Source: a bacterium
GTDB lineage: Bacteria; Desulfobacterota; Binatia; DP-6
Reading direction: 5' to 3'
NCBI GenBank assembly: GCA_026129405.1
Contig: JAHCID010000001.1
Coordinates: forward strand, 1,798,957 to 1,862,956
DNA length: 64,000 nucleotides
Part shown: piece after piece, positions 45,538 to 55,494 of the stretch
How positions within the stretch are numbered: the stretch's first letter is position 1
Layout of the letters: every line of letters begins with the position of its first letter
Position numbers and translations under genes: made by a program
The notes under the pieces: model-generated
What the model was told of the DNA's origin: nothing
The model's input: only the letters and a program-made list of their open reading frames with translations
Databases searched by the model: none

Positions 45538-46626
45538 ATGGGGAGGCGGTGGACCATTGCGGCGCGGGTCGTCCTGGGACTCGCGCTGGCGACCGGCTGC
45601 GGGGCGGGGCGCCCCGCGCCGGTCCCCACCGCGCCGCCGGCGACGGCGGACGCGGGGCATCTCGACGCGGAGACGCGCGGCCGTCTCGCCGCGCTCGCCG
45701 CCGGCCGCACCGCGACGGGCGCGGCCGGCGGCTATCGCATCGGGCCGGACGATCTCCTCGACGTGCGCATCCCCGACCTGCTCGCAGGCTCGCCGCGCTC
45801 GGAGGGGGGGCGGCCGGGCCAGGCGCTCGCCGAGGCGCCGGTGATGCAGCAGGGGTTCCGCGTCGGCGCGGACGGGCTCGTGCAGCTGCCGCTGCTCGGT
45901 CCCGTGCCGGCCGCGGGGCGCGCGCCGGCCGAGCTCGAAGCCGAGCTGCGCCATCTGCTGCGGGCGCGCGGGCTGCTGCGCGATCCGCAGCCGAGCGTGC
46001 TGGTCGCCGAGTATCGCAGCCGCGTGGTGTCGGTCGTCGGCGCCGTCGAGCGGCCCGGGCAGTACCCGCTGACCCGGCCCGACGCGACCCTCGCCGACGT
46101 GGTCTGGGCCGCGGGCGGCCCGGCGAAGGACGCCGGCCGCGTGCTCGAGCTGACCCCGGTCGGCCCGGACGGCGCGCCGGCCGAGACGCCGATCCGCATC
46201 GACCTCGACCTCGTGCACGCGGCGGCGCCCGAGGGCGTCGGGCTGGCGAATCCGCGCATGCGGCCGGGCGACGTCGTGCGCCTGCCGGCCGCGGGCAACG
46301 TGCACGTCGACGGCTGGGTCGACAAGCCCGGCAGCTACCCGGTGACGCGCGGTCTCACCCTGCGCGGCGCGCTCGCCGCCGCCGGCGGCCGCATGTACCC
46401 CGCCGACTCGAGCGCGGTGCGCGTGCAGCGCACGACCGCGCCCGGACGCCAGGAGACGCTCGTCGTCGACATGAACGCGGTCGCCGCCGGCACCGCGCCC
46501 GACGTGCCGTTGCACGACGGCGACGTCGTGCAGGTGGAGCCGTCCGTCGTGCGGCTCGTGCCCTACGGCGTCTGGGAAGCGACCAAGACGCTGCTCCACG
46601 TCGGCGGGTCGATCCCGCTCTTCTGA
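45538..46626 (+). CDS. Wza-type polysaccharide export lipoprotein
   Basis: 362 residues from the ATG at 45538, chosen because GGGGGAGG sits 7 bp before it (a GTG at 45532 is too close). The N-terminus is a lipoprotein signal, VLGLALATGCGAG. The Poly_export domain follows (YRIGPDDLLDVRIPDLL near residue 70), then two SLBB-like domains (VVGAVERPGQYPLTRPDATLADV and VDGWVDKPGSYPVTRGLTLRGAL). It ends VLTKTLLHVGG-like in LVPYGVWEATKTLL. It would form the outer-membrane channel of the exporter, working with the Wzc-like kinase that follows by 15 bp. Confidence 0.9.
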   Translation: MGRRWTIAARVVLGLALATGCGAGRPAPVPTAPPATADAGHLDAETRGRLAALAAGRTATGAAGGYRIGPDDLLDVRIPDLLAGSPRSEGGRPGQALAEAPVMQQGFRVGADGLVQLPLLGPVPAAGRAPAELEAELRHLLRARGLLRDPQPSVLVAEYRSRVVSVVGAVERPGQYPLTRPDATLADVVWAAGGPAKDAGRVLELTPVGPDGAPAETPIRIDLDLVHAAAPEGVGLANPRMRPGDVVRLPAAGNVHVDGWVDKPGSYPVTRGLTLRGALAAAGGRMYPADSSAVRVQRTTAPGRQETLVVDMNAVAAGTAPDVPLHDGDVVQVEPSVVRLVPYGVWEATKTLLHVGGSIPLF

Positions 46627-46641
46627 CCCACGGGGAGACCC

Positions 46642-48957
46642 ATGCCCACCACGATGCCCACCGTCGCGGCGCCGCCGCCGGCGCCCGACGTCCTCGACGC
46701 CGAGTTCACCGACGCGCCGCCGCGCCATCTGCGCGACCACCTGCGCGTCCTCGTGAAGTATCGCTGGCTCGCCGGCACGCTGTGCGGGCTCGTGCTCGGC
46801 GCGACCGTGCTCTGGACGCTGGCGACGCCGCGCCAGTATGCGGCCACCGCCCGCCTCCAGGTGACGCGCGAGTCGCCGATCCAGCTGCGCCTCGCCGAGA
46901 ACGTCCTCGACCTCGAAGGACAGGACCGCGCCGTCGGCGGCGGCTCGAGCTTCCTCGCGACGCAGGTCGCGGTGCTCCAGAGCCGCGACCTGGCCGAGCG
47001 CGTGCTGCGCACCTACGCCGCCGACGGCGAGGCCACCGCGGCGACGCCGCTCGCCGACCGTCCGGGGCTGCTCGCCCTGGGCGGCCGCCTCCTCGCCGCG
47101 GTGCGACCGCGCGGCTGGGAGGAGGACGGCACGCCGGCGGGCGGCGACGCGGGCGCCGGCGGCGGCGAGCCGACGCCGGCGCAGCTCGACCGCTATCGCG
47201 ACTGGCTGTCGGTGCGCGAGGTGCGGGGCACCGACCTCGTCGAGGTGCGCTTCACGACGCCGAGCGCGCGCCTGTCGGCGTTCCTCGCCGGCGCGCACGC
47301 GCAGGCCTACCTCGACGCCAACGAGGAGGTGCGCCTCGCCGCCAACGCGACGGCGAAGGACTTCCTCGGGCGCCAGCTCGAGGAGGCGCGCGGGCGCGTC
47401 GAGCAGGCCGAGGCGGCGCTGTCGACGTTCGCCGCCGCGCATCCCGAGGTCGCGGTGAGCGAGGAGCACAAGCTCCTGCCGCAGCGGCTCGCCGAGCTCA
47501 CCACCGGCGTCACCAAGGCGGAGCGCACGCGCGTCGGGCTCGAGAGCCGCTACGGCTTCCTCTCCGATCCGGCCGCCGATCCGCTCGCCTTCTTCCTCGA
47601 CCGTGCCGGCGTGCAGAAGGTCCGCCTCGCCGAGCTCGAGGTGCGGGCCGAGGAGGCGGCGCTGGCGACGCGGCTCGGGCCGAACCATCCGCAGATCGTC
47701 GAGCTCGGACGGCACGCCGCCGCGCTCCAGCGCCAGCTGCGCGGCGAGGTCGAGCGCGAGGTGTCGGGCGTGCGCCAGCAGTGGGAGGCCGCGCGGCGCA
47801 AGGAGGCGGCGTTGCGCGCGGTCGTCACACACCAGGAGAGCGACGCGATCGCGCTGCGCGAGCTGGGCGCGCGCTACGAGCTGCTGCGCCGCGACGCCGA
47901 CACCGCGCACGCGCTGCACCGCTCGCTCCTCATGCAGCAGCTCGAGACCGGCGTGCACTCGGAGCTCGCGGCGTCGAACGTGCGCATCGTCGAGCGCCCC
48001 GAGGTGCCGATGGCGCCGAGCAGCCCGAACGTGCCGCTGGCGCTCGCCCTCGGGCTCGCCGGCGGCGTCGTCGTCGCGGTGGGCGCCGCGTTTGCGTGCG
48101 AGTACTTCGACTCGAGCCTGAAGAGCGGAGCCGAGGTCTCCGAGGCGCTGGCGCTGGCGCCGCTGGCGACGATCCCGAACTTCGCGGCCGCGCGCCGCTC
48201 GGCGTCGGCCGCGGGGCTGTCGGCACGTGCCGGCGGCGGCCTGCTGCCGGCGCCGGACGGGCCCGGGCCGGAGCTCGTCGTCGTGCACGAGCCGGCGTCG
48301 GTCGTCGCCGAGGCGTTCCGTGCGCTGCGCACCGCGGTGCTCTTCTCGGCCGCGGCCGAGACGCCGCGCGTGCTCCTCGTGACCAGCGCCGGCGCCGGCG
48401 AGGGCAAGACGGTGTCGAGCCTGAACCTCGCCACCACGCTGGCGGACGCCGGCGCGCGCGTCTGCGTCGTCGACGTCGATCTGCGGCGCCCGGCGTGCCA
48501 TCGCGCGCTGCGCCTCACCAACGAGCGCGGCCTCTCGACCGTGCTCTCGGGCCAGGCGGGGCTCGAGGACGTGCTGCGCACGCTCCCGTCGCCGCGGCTC
48601 GACGTCCTCACCGCGGGGCCGACGCCGCCGAACCCGGCGGAGATGGTCGGCAGCGCGCGCATGCGCGCGCTCCTCCAGACGCTGCGCGAGCGCTACGACT
48701 TCGTCGTTCTCGACTCGCCGCCGACGCTGCCGGTCACCGACTCGGTGATCCTCGCCCGCGACGCCGACGGCGTCGTGCTGGTCGTGAAGGGGCACGACAC
48801 GCCGCGCGAGCTGGCGCGCCGCGCGCGCGATCTCCTCGCCGCGTCGGGCGCGCACCTCCTCGGCGCCGTCGTCAACAACGTCGACCTCGGCTGGGGCGAG
48901 CTCGGCTACTACCAGCGCTACTACGGCTACCACCGCGTCGAAGAGGTGGCGGCATGA
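46642..48957 (+). CDS. Wzc-type polysaccharide co-polymerase and BY-kinase
   Basis: 771 residues. The Wzz/chain-length domain spans residues 25-130 with the first membrane segment (LAGTLCGLVLGATVLWTLA). A coiled-coil periplasmic part runs to about 450, then a second membrane segment (NVPLALALGLAGGVVVAVGAAFA). The cytoplasmic tyrosine kinase has Walker A SAGAGEGKTVSSLN near residue 585, Walker A' VCVVDVDLRRP, and Walker B VVLDSPPTLP near 690. The C-terminal Tyr cluster, YYQRYYGYH, is where autophosphorylation occurs. It controls chain length and export of the repeat-unit polymer through Wza. Its stop overlaps the next ATG (ATGA). Confidence 0.93.
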   Translation: MPTTMPTVAAPPPAPDVLDAEFTDAPPRHLRDHLRVLVKYRWLAGTLCGLVLGATVLWTLATPRQYAATARLQVTRESPIQLRLAENVLDLEGQDRAVGGGSSFLATQVAVLQSRDLAERVLRTYAADGEATAATPLADRPGLLALGGRLLAAVRPRGWEEDGTPAGGDAGAGGGEPTPAQLDRYRDWLSVREVRGTDLVEVRFTTPSARLSAFLAGAHAQAYLDANEEVRLAANATAKDFLGRQLEEARGRVEQAEAALSTFAAAHPEVAVSEEHKLLPQRLAELTTGVTKAERTRVGLESRYGFLSDPAADPLAFFLDRAGVQKVRLAELEVRAEEAALATRLGPNHPQIVELGRHAAALQRQLRGEVEREVSGVRQQWEAARRKEAALRAVVTHQESDAIALRELGARYELLRRDADTAHALHRSLLMQQLETGVHSELAASNVRIVERPEVPMAPSSPNVPLALALGLAGGVVVAVGAAFACEYFDSSLKSGAEVSEALALAPLATIPNFAAARRSASAAGLSARAGGGLLPAPDGPGPELVVVHEPASVVAEAFRALRTAVLFSAAAETPRVLLVTSAGAGEGKTVSSLNLATTLADAGARVCVVDVDLRRPACHRALRLTNERGLSTVLSGQAGLEDVLRTLPSPRLDVLTAGPTPPNPAEMVGSARMRALLQTLRERYDFVVLDSPPTLPVTDSVILARDADGVVLVVKGHDTPRELARRARDLLAASGAHLLGAVVNNVDLGWGELGYYQRYYGYHRVEEVAA

Positions 48958-51563
48958 GCGACGTCCTCGATCGGCGCGTCGCCGGCGTCCTCGCCGCCCT
49001 CGTGCTCCTCCTGCCGCTCGGCCTGGGCGGCCGGGCGGCGTGGGCGGTGGCGGTCGCGGACGTCGTCGTGCTGGGGCTCCTGGCGGCGACGCTGCGCGAG
49101 CGTCGCCGGCGCGCGCCGGCCGACGACGCGCCGGGGTCGGCTGGCTCGCGGCCTTCGCCGGGCTCGCGCTCGTGACCACGGTGCCGGTGCCGCCGGCGGT
49201 GCTGCACGCGCTGGCGCCGGCGACCGCCGATCTCGTCGCGGCGGTGCTGCCCGGGTGGCCCGAGGGCGGGCCGTGGAGCCGATGGCGCCCGCTCGCCCTC
49301 GACCCGTGGGCGGTGCGCGACGAGATGGCGCGCCTCGCGATCGGGCTCGGCACGTTCGCGGTGCTCGTCGGCTGGCCGTGGCGCGACGGCGGCGCGGGTC
49401 GTCGCGAGGCCGCGCGCAGGCTCCTCGTCGCGTTGCTCGCCGGCGGCGTGGCGATGGCGCTCCTCGGCCTCGCGGCGCACGTCCTCGGCAACGGCCACGT
49501 GCTGTGGCTCAGCGACGAGCTCGCGCAGGAAGGCCGTGCCTCGGGCCCGTTCGTCAACCCGAACCACTTCGCGACCTGGCTCGAAGCGGTGATTCCGCTC
49601 GGGCTCGCCCTCCTCGCGGTGACGACGCTGCGGGCCGCCGAGGGCGTACGCCGCGCGGCGCGCACCGCGCGGGCGCTCGGCGTGCGGCCGCGCCAGGCGT
49701 GGGCGCAGGCGCTCATCGCCCAGCAGCAGCGCCTGCTCGTGCCGCTGGCGGTGCTCGCCGGCCTCGTGATCGCGCTCGCCGCCCATGCGGCGAGCGGCTC
49801 GCGCGGCGGCACGGCAGCGCTCTTCGCGGGGCTCGGCGTCACGGCGGCCGGGTTGCTGGCCGGCGCGGTGCACGGGCCCCGCTGGCTGCGGCGCGCGCTG
49901 CCGCTCGTCGCCGCGTGCGGCCTCGTCGTCGCGAGCGTCGGCACGCTCGCGCTGTGGGACGCGAGCCTCGCCGACGGCGGCGCCGAGGCGACGGCGGCCG
50001 CCGATCCCGGGCTCGCGAGCCGGCTCGAGGTGATGGCCGCAGGGGCGGCGCTGGTGCGCGACCACTGGCGCGTCGGCACCGGGCTCGGCACCTGGCTGCA
50101 CGCGTTCCGGCCGTACCAGGCGCCGCCGGTCGACGGCGGCATCTGGGACCGCGCGCACGACGACTACCTCGAGCTTGCCGCCGAGACCGGCGTCGTCGGC
50201 CTCGTCCTCGTGCTCGGGTTCGTCGTCGCGCTGGCGCTCGCCGCGCGCCGGACCGCGCCGCCCGAGGCCGCCGCCGACGGCTTCCACGCGCCCGGGTTCG
50301 AAGCCTCGGACTGGCGGCGCGCCCTCGAGGCGACCGGTCCGCTGCGCTGGGGCCTCCTCGGCGGCGTGGTCGCGCTCGCCGTGCACGCGACCGTCGACTT
50401 CGGGCTGCGGCTGCCCGGCAACCTCGCGCGCTCGCCGCGGCCGTCGCGGTCTGCTGGTGCTGACCGCGCGGCCGCGCGCCGGACGGGCCGGCGGCGGCAG
50501 CGGCGGCGCTGCCGCGCCTTTCGTCGCCGTGGCGGCGACGCTGCTGCCGCGCGCCGTCGACACGGCGGGGACCCTCGCAGGCTTCGCGCCGCGCGATCCG
50601 CGTGCCGCCATGGCCGCCGCCGATCTGCGCTGGGCGGAGGACGACGACGCGGCCGGAGCGCTGGCGCTCGTCGAGGGGGCGCTCGACGCCGCGCCCGCCG
50701 ACCGCGAGGTGCACGAGCTGCACGCGAGCGTGCTCGACGACGGTCCGGCCGGCGAGGCGGCCTTGCGGCGCGCGCTCGTCCTCGATCCCTGGTCGATCGA
50801 GCTGCGCGACCGGCTGGCGCTCGCGCTGTGGACGCGCGGCGACGCCGCCGCGGCCGCGGCCGAGCTCGAGGAGTCCGTACGCCGCGCGCCGGCGCTGGTG
50901 TCGCACGGCTATCTCGCCGAGGACGTGGCCGACGACGGCGGTGCCGGCGCCGCGCGCGTCTTGCGCGTGCTCGCCGAGGGCGACGGTCTCGCGGTGCGCC
51001 TGCGGTTGCCGCGCCGCTGGCCGTCAGATCGCGGCCTGCCGCCGCGCGCGACGCGACCTGCCCGGCGCGGAGCTTCGCCGTGGTCGACGACCTCGCCACC
51101 GTGCTCGAAGCGCGCGGCACGCCAGGCGAGCCGCGGCGGTGCTGTACGCGGCGGCGAAACGTGGCTCGCCGCTGGCGGGCCGCGGCTGGCGCGGGCCGCG
51201 CGCGGCTACCTCGCGGCCGGCGACGTCGCCGGGGCCGGAGGCGGCGCTGCTCGCTGCCGTCGTGCGCACGCCCGAGCGCGGCGAGCTCCTATCGCCAGCT
51301 CGCGGTCGACGTTACGCCGCGCGTGGCGACTTCGCGACCGCGGCCCAGGTGCTGGAGGCGGCCGAGCGTCATGCCGCCGACCTGACGCCGGTGTGGCGCG
51401 CGACGACCGAGGTGCTGAGCCGGCGCGAGGCGGCATGGAGCGCGCGCTTCGCCGGCGAGGCATGGCGACCACCCCGCCGGACGCCGCGGCGACGGTGGCG
51501 CCGGACGCCGCGACCGCGCCGCGCCACCCGCGCGACGATCGCCTCGCCGAGGTCCTGCGGTGA
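48954..51563 (+). CDS. O-antigen ligase-like membrane protein with repeat tail, frame-broken
   Basis: The ATG at 48954 overlaps the wzc stop. The N-terminus MSDVLDRRVAGVLAALVLLL is in one frame; a one-base indel near 49,134-49,140 (GCCGGGGTCGG) moves it to the frame carrying GWLAAFAGLALVTTVPVP. About 12 membrane segments follow, with the Wzy_C/ligase signatures GRASGPFVNPNHFATWLEA, HAASGSRGGTAALFAGLG and IWDRAHDDYLELAAETGVVG. The frame shifts again near 50,440 into a soluble repeat tail (ALALVEGALDAAPADREVHEL, GEAALRRALVLDPWS) that hops frames several more times after 51,020. Likely role: polymer ligase or polymerase with TPR-like tail. Breaks are probably sequence errors. Confidence 0.65.
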
Positions 51564-52795
51564 GCGCCCCCGTCCGCCTGCTCGTCGTCTCCGAGACGCG
51601 CTTCGTGCGCGCGGCCGACGGCCGCGTGTGGGCGCCGGGCGGCGTCGACGGCTACGCCTTCTGGCAGCGCTATCTCGACGCGTTCGACGCCGTCGCGGTG
51701 GCGGCGCGGACCGGCCCGGGGGTGCCGGGCCGGCGGCGACGCCCGTCGACGGGCCGGGCGTGCGGGTCGCGGCGTTGCCGCCGTATCGCGGCGCGCTCGG
51801 CTTCTGGCGCGCGCCGCGCCCTGCGCCACGGCTCGCTGCGGCCGTCGGCGACGTCGACCCGTGCGTGCGCGCGCGCGGTCCGCTCGCCGACTCGCGGCGG
51901 GGCTCGCGGTGGGCGGCCGCTCGGCGTCGAGGTCGTCGGCGATCCAGGGACGCGCTCGCGCCCGGCACCGTGCGCAGCGCGGTGCGGCCGCTCGCCCGCC
52001 GCCTGCTCGCCCGCCGCCTGCGGGCGCTCTGCGCGCGCCACGGTCGCCGCCACGTCAGCGGCGGCACGCTCCGGCGCGCTACCCGAGCCCGGCTGGTCGA
52101 CGGTGTACTCGTCGATCGACCTCGACGACCGCCGCCTTCGCGCCGGACGCCGCCCTGCGCCGCCGCAGCGCCCTGCGCGGCGGCGGGGCGCGGCACCGCC
52201 GCCGCGCCCTGGGCGCTCGCCTTCGTGGGCACCCTCAGCCAGCGCTACAGGCTCGACGTCCTGCTCGCCGCGCTCGCGCGGCTGCGGGTGCGCGGCTGGC
52301 ACGCGACCCTCGACGCGTCGGCGACGGGCGCCACCGCGCCGAGCTGGCGGCGCAGGCGCGCGCGCTCGGCGTCCCCGTGCGCTTCCATGGTCAGGTCGCG
52401 GCCGGCACGGGCGTGCGCGCGCTCCTCGACGCCGCCGACGCGTTCGTGCTGCCGTCGCGCTGTGAGGGGCTGCCGCGCGTGCTCATCGAGGCGATGGCGC
52501 GCGGGCTGCCCTGCGTCGCGACGCGCATCGGCGGCACGCCCGAGCTGCTCGACGCCGACGACCTCGTCCCGCCTGGCGACGTGCCGGCGCTCGCGACCGG
52601 ATTGCGCCGCACGCTCGGCCGCGATCCGCTCGCGCTCGCACGGCTGGTGCGCACGCACCGCGAGCGGGCGCGGGCGTATCATCGCGACGCGCTCGGCCCA
52701 CGGCGGCGCGCCTGCTACGCGCGCCTGCGGGCGGCGGCGGCGGTGCGCGGCGGCGCGCTCCGCTGCGGGTCGCGTCGCGCGAGGTGCCGGCGTGA
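51560..52795 (+). pseudogene. GT4-type glycosyltransferase, reading frame broken many times
   Basis: A GTG at 51560 overlaps the previous stop (GTGA). Sense blocks are spread over three frames: MSAPVRLLVVSETRF and WAPGGVDGYAFWQRYLDAFD, then GPGVRVAALPPYRGALGFWR, RPLGVEVVGDP, WSTVYSSIDLDD, ALAFVGTLSQRYRLDVLLAA and finally ALLDAADAFVLPSRCEGLPR with VLIEAMARGLPCVATRIGG. That last part is the donor-site EGLPRVLIE (E-x7-E) motif of GT-B family 4 enzymes. About ten frame changes are needed over 1.2 kb. It would add a sugar to the lipid-linked repeat unit. Most likely an error-rich assembly stretch; true decay is the alternative. Confidence 0.6.
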
Positions 52796-54113
52796 GCCGC
52801 GCGGCCCTCGGCAGCATGGGGCTGCGGCGCCCGACCCTCGACGAGGGGACGTCGCAGGCCCCCGGCGCGGCCGCCGCCGGCGCGCGCGTCGCCGCGGCCC
52901 GCACGCTCGCCGGGCGGGTCGCCGCGCACGCGCGGTGGACCGTCGGCGCCAGCGCCTTCTACGTCGCCTGCCAGGCGCTCGTGCTGGTCGTGGTGGCGCG
53001 GCTCGGGTCGCCGCGGCTGGTCGGCGAGCTGGCGATGGCGCTCGCGGTCGCGGCCCCGATCCAGCTGCTCGTGAGCCTCCAGCTGCGCTCGGCGCAGGCG
53101 ACCGACGTGGCCGGGGAGTGGGATTTCGCCGACTACCTCGTCGTGCGCGGGGCGGGGACCGTGATCCTCGTGGTGGCGACGCTCGTCGTCGCCGAGGCCA
53201 TCGGCCTCCCGCGCGGCGTGGCCGCGGCGGTGGCGGCGATGAAGGGCGCCGAGGGGCTGTCCGACGTCGTCTACGGCCGGCTGCAGCGCGAGGAACGCTT
53301 CGACGTGGTCGGCCGCTCGCAGATCGTGCGCGGCGTCCTCGCGGTGGCGGGCGTGGCCGCCGGGCTGTGGCTCGGGCTCGGGCTCGCGGGCGGCGTCGGG
53401 CTCGTCGCCGCCGCCTGGCTCGCCGTCTTCTGGGCGCGCGACCGCGGCGCTGCCCGCGGCGACGGCGGCCGCGCGCCGCGGCGGCGAGTCTGGCGCGGCG
53501 GCGCGCGCTGGTCCGCGTCAGCCTTCGGCTCGCGGCCTGCGCCGGCAGCGTCGCCGCCGGCGTGCCGCGCTACGTCCTCTACGGCTTCGCCGACGCGGAG
53601 ACCGTCGGCTACTACGCGGCGCTCGCGTACGTCGTCGTCCTGGGGGCGCTGTTCGCGTCGGCGCTCGGGCAGGCGATCTGCCCGCTGCTCGCGCGCAGCT
53701 GGCGTGACGCGCGCCGGCGCTTCGTCGCCGTCACCGCGGCGACGGCGACCGGCGTCGCCGCGGCGTCCGGCACAGCGGTGCTGCTCGCCGCGCACGACGG
53801 CGCGGCGCTGCTGTCGCTCCTCTACGGCGACGCCTACGCCGCCCACGCGCCCGCGTTCACCTGGCTCGTCGTCGCCGGGGGCCTCGGCGCGGTGGCGTCG
53901 CTCCTCAACTATGCCCTCACGGCCACGCGCCGCTTCTCGCGCGTCCTCGTCGTGCAGCTGGCCGCGGGGGCGGCGATGCTGCTGGCGGGCCTCGTGCGCA
54001 TCCCGGCGGGCGGGCTCCTCGGCGCCGCCCAGGCGACCGCCTGCGGCAGCGCCGTCGGCCTCGCGGTCCTCGTCGTGGCGCTCGCCGGCACGCTCGGGAG
54101 CCGCGATGCCTGA
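52792..54113 (+). CDS. Wzx-type oligosaccharide flippase, one frameshift
   Basis: A GTG at 52792 overlaps the preceding stop. Frame one encodes residues 1 to about 225 with hydrophobic helices (ASAFYVACQALVLVVVARLG, GVLAVAGVAAGLWLGLGLAG). Near 53,450-53,480 the sense moves to another frame with RVSLRLAACAGSVAAGVPRY, SALGQAICPLLARSW, LLSLLYGDAYAAHAP and the last helices to the stop at 54113. Together these give about 12 helices and the MATE/MOP-like flippase pattern (LRSAQATDVAGEWDF near the third helix). It would flip undecaprenyl-linked repeat units. The break falls in a CG-rich Arg/Gly stretch, as expected of an indel error. Confidence 0.72.
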
Positions 54114-55494
54114 GGTGGTCGTGCCGCTCGTCGTGCAGGCGGCGCTCGCCGCCGCCGGCGTCGTCGTGGCGCTGCGCCGGGGCGGGCGGGCGGCCGCGGT
54201 GCATCCGCTCGTCACCTTCGGCGTGCCCTACGCGGTCATCACCACCGGCCCGGCGATCCGCTGGCTCGTCTTCGACGTCGCGCCGTACGGCATCCACCTC
54301 GACGCGATGGGGCGGGCGCTGTGGATCGCCGTCGCCGCGCAGGCGGGCATCCTCGCCGGCGGCCTGCGTGCCGGGCGGCGCGTGCACCTGCCGCGCACGA
54401 TCCTCGTGCTGGCGGCGCCGCGCCGCTTCCGGCGCCTGGCGCTCGGCGTCTTCGCGGTCGCGTTCGCGGCCGGCGCGGCGGCGCTGGCGGCGCGCTGGGG
54501 CGAGCTCACGACGGTCGGCAAGCTCGACGCCGGCGCGACCGGCGACCCGTGGATCCGCCTGCACTACGCGGCGTTCCTCGTGCTGCTCGCGGTGGTGCCG
54601 GCGGTCGTGCTGGTCGATCAGGCGATCGCCGGCCGCCTGCTGCCGCGCCGCTCGCAGCTCGTGCTGGGCGCGTTCGCGCTCCTCTGCATGCTCTCGAGCG
54701 AGCGCGACGTGGCGCTGGTGCTGCTCATGGTGCCGCTGGCGTGGCTGACCGCACGACGCGGCCCGGCGGTCCGGCGCGGCCGCGCGCGCCGCGGCCTGCG
54801 CACGGCGTGGCGGCTCGGCGCCGCCTTCGCGGTCGCGGGCGTCGTGCTCGTGGGCATGGAGTGGGCGCGCAGCGGCGGGGCGCTGTCGTGGTCGTCGCAG
54901 GTGGCGGCGCTCGGCGAGCGGGCGCGGCAGGAGAGCGCGGTGCAGTCGTTGCTCGGCCTCGGCTCGAACCTCTTCGTCACCAGCCGCGTCGCCGAGTGGG
55001 TGCCGGCGGACGAGCCGCATCGCTACGGCACGACGTACCTGGCCACGCTCGGCAATCTGGCCCCGTCGTTCCTGCTCCCGGGCCTCCGCTTCGCGTCGCT
55101 GCCGGCGTGGTTCAAGGACAACTACGCGCCGACGTCGACCACCGGCTACGGCTTCGGCATGGAGGCCGAGGCGTATCTCAACTTCGGCCTCGCCGGGCCG
55201 GCGCTGGTGTTCGCGCTCTGGAGCGCGGGGCTCGTGCTGCTCTTCGACGGCTGGCGGCTGGTGCCGGACGCGCTGCTGCATCGCTACGCCTTCACCTTCA
55301 TGTGCCCCTTCTCGCTCTACTGCATCCGCGGCGACTCCCTCATGTGGGCGAAGGGGTTCTGCTACGCCGTCGGCGTCGTATGGCTGCTCGCCTGGGTCGC
55401 CGGCGCGCGCCGGCGCGTGCGGCGCACGGCGCCGCGGCCGGCGACGGCGGGGACGGCGCCGGCGATGCCCGTGCGGGGGAGGATCGCGGCGTGA
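54106..55494 (+). CDS. Wzy-type O-antigen/repeat-unit polymerase
   Basis: 462 residues; the ATG at 54106 overlaps the flippase end by 8 bp. Roughly 11 hydrophobic segments with a large periplasmic loop late in the chain (LGLGSNLFVTSRVAEWVPAD, RYGTTYLATLGNLAPS, GYGFGMEAEAYLNFGLAGP). This layout and the GMEAEAYLNFG-like motif match oligosaccharide repeat-unit polymerases, which are diverse in sequence. It would join undecaprenyl-linked units in the periplasm. Reading frame intact. Confidence 0.75.
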   Translation: MPEVVVPLVVQAALAAAGVVVALRRGGRAAAVHPLVTFGVPYAVITTGPAIRWLVFDVAPYGIHLDAMGRALWIAVAAQAGILAGGLRAGRRVHLPRTILVLAAPRRFRRLALGVFAVAFAAGAAALAARWGELTTVGKLDAGATGDPWIRLHYAAFLVLLAVVPAVVLVDQAIAGRLLPRRSQLVLGAFALLCMLSSERDVALVLLMVPLAWLTARRGPAVRRGRARRGLRTAWRLGAAFAVAGVVLVGMEWARSGGALSWSSQVAALGERARQESAVQSLLGLGSNLFVTSRVAEWVPADEPHRYGTTYLATLGNLAPSFLLPGLRFASLPAWFKDNYAPTSTTGYGFGMEAEAYLNFGLAGPALVFALWSAGLVLLFDGWRLVPDALLHRYAFTFMCPFSLYCIRGDSLMWAKGFCYAVGVVWLLAWVAGARRRVRRTAPRPATAGTAPAMPVRGRIAA

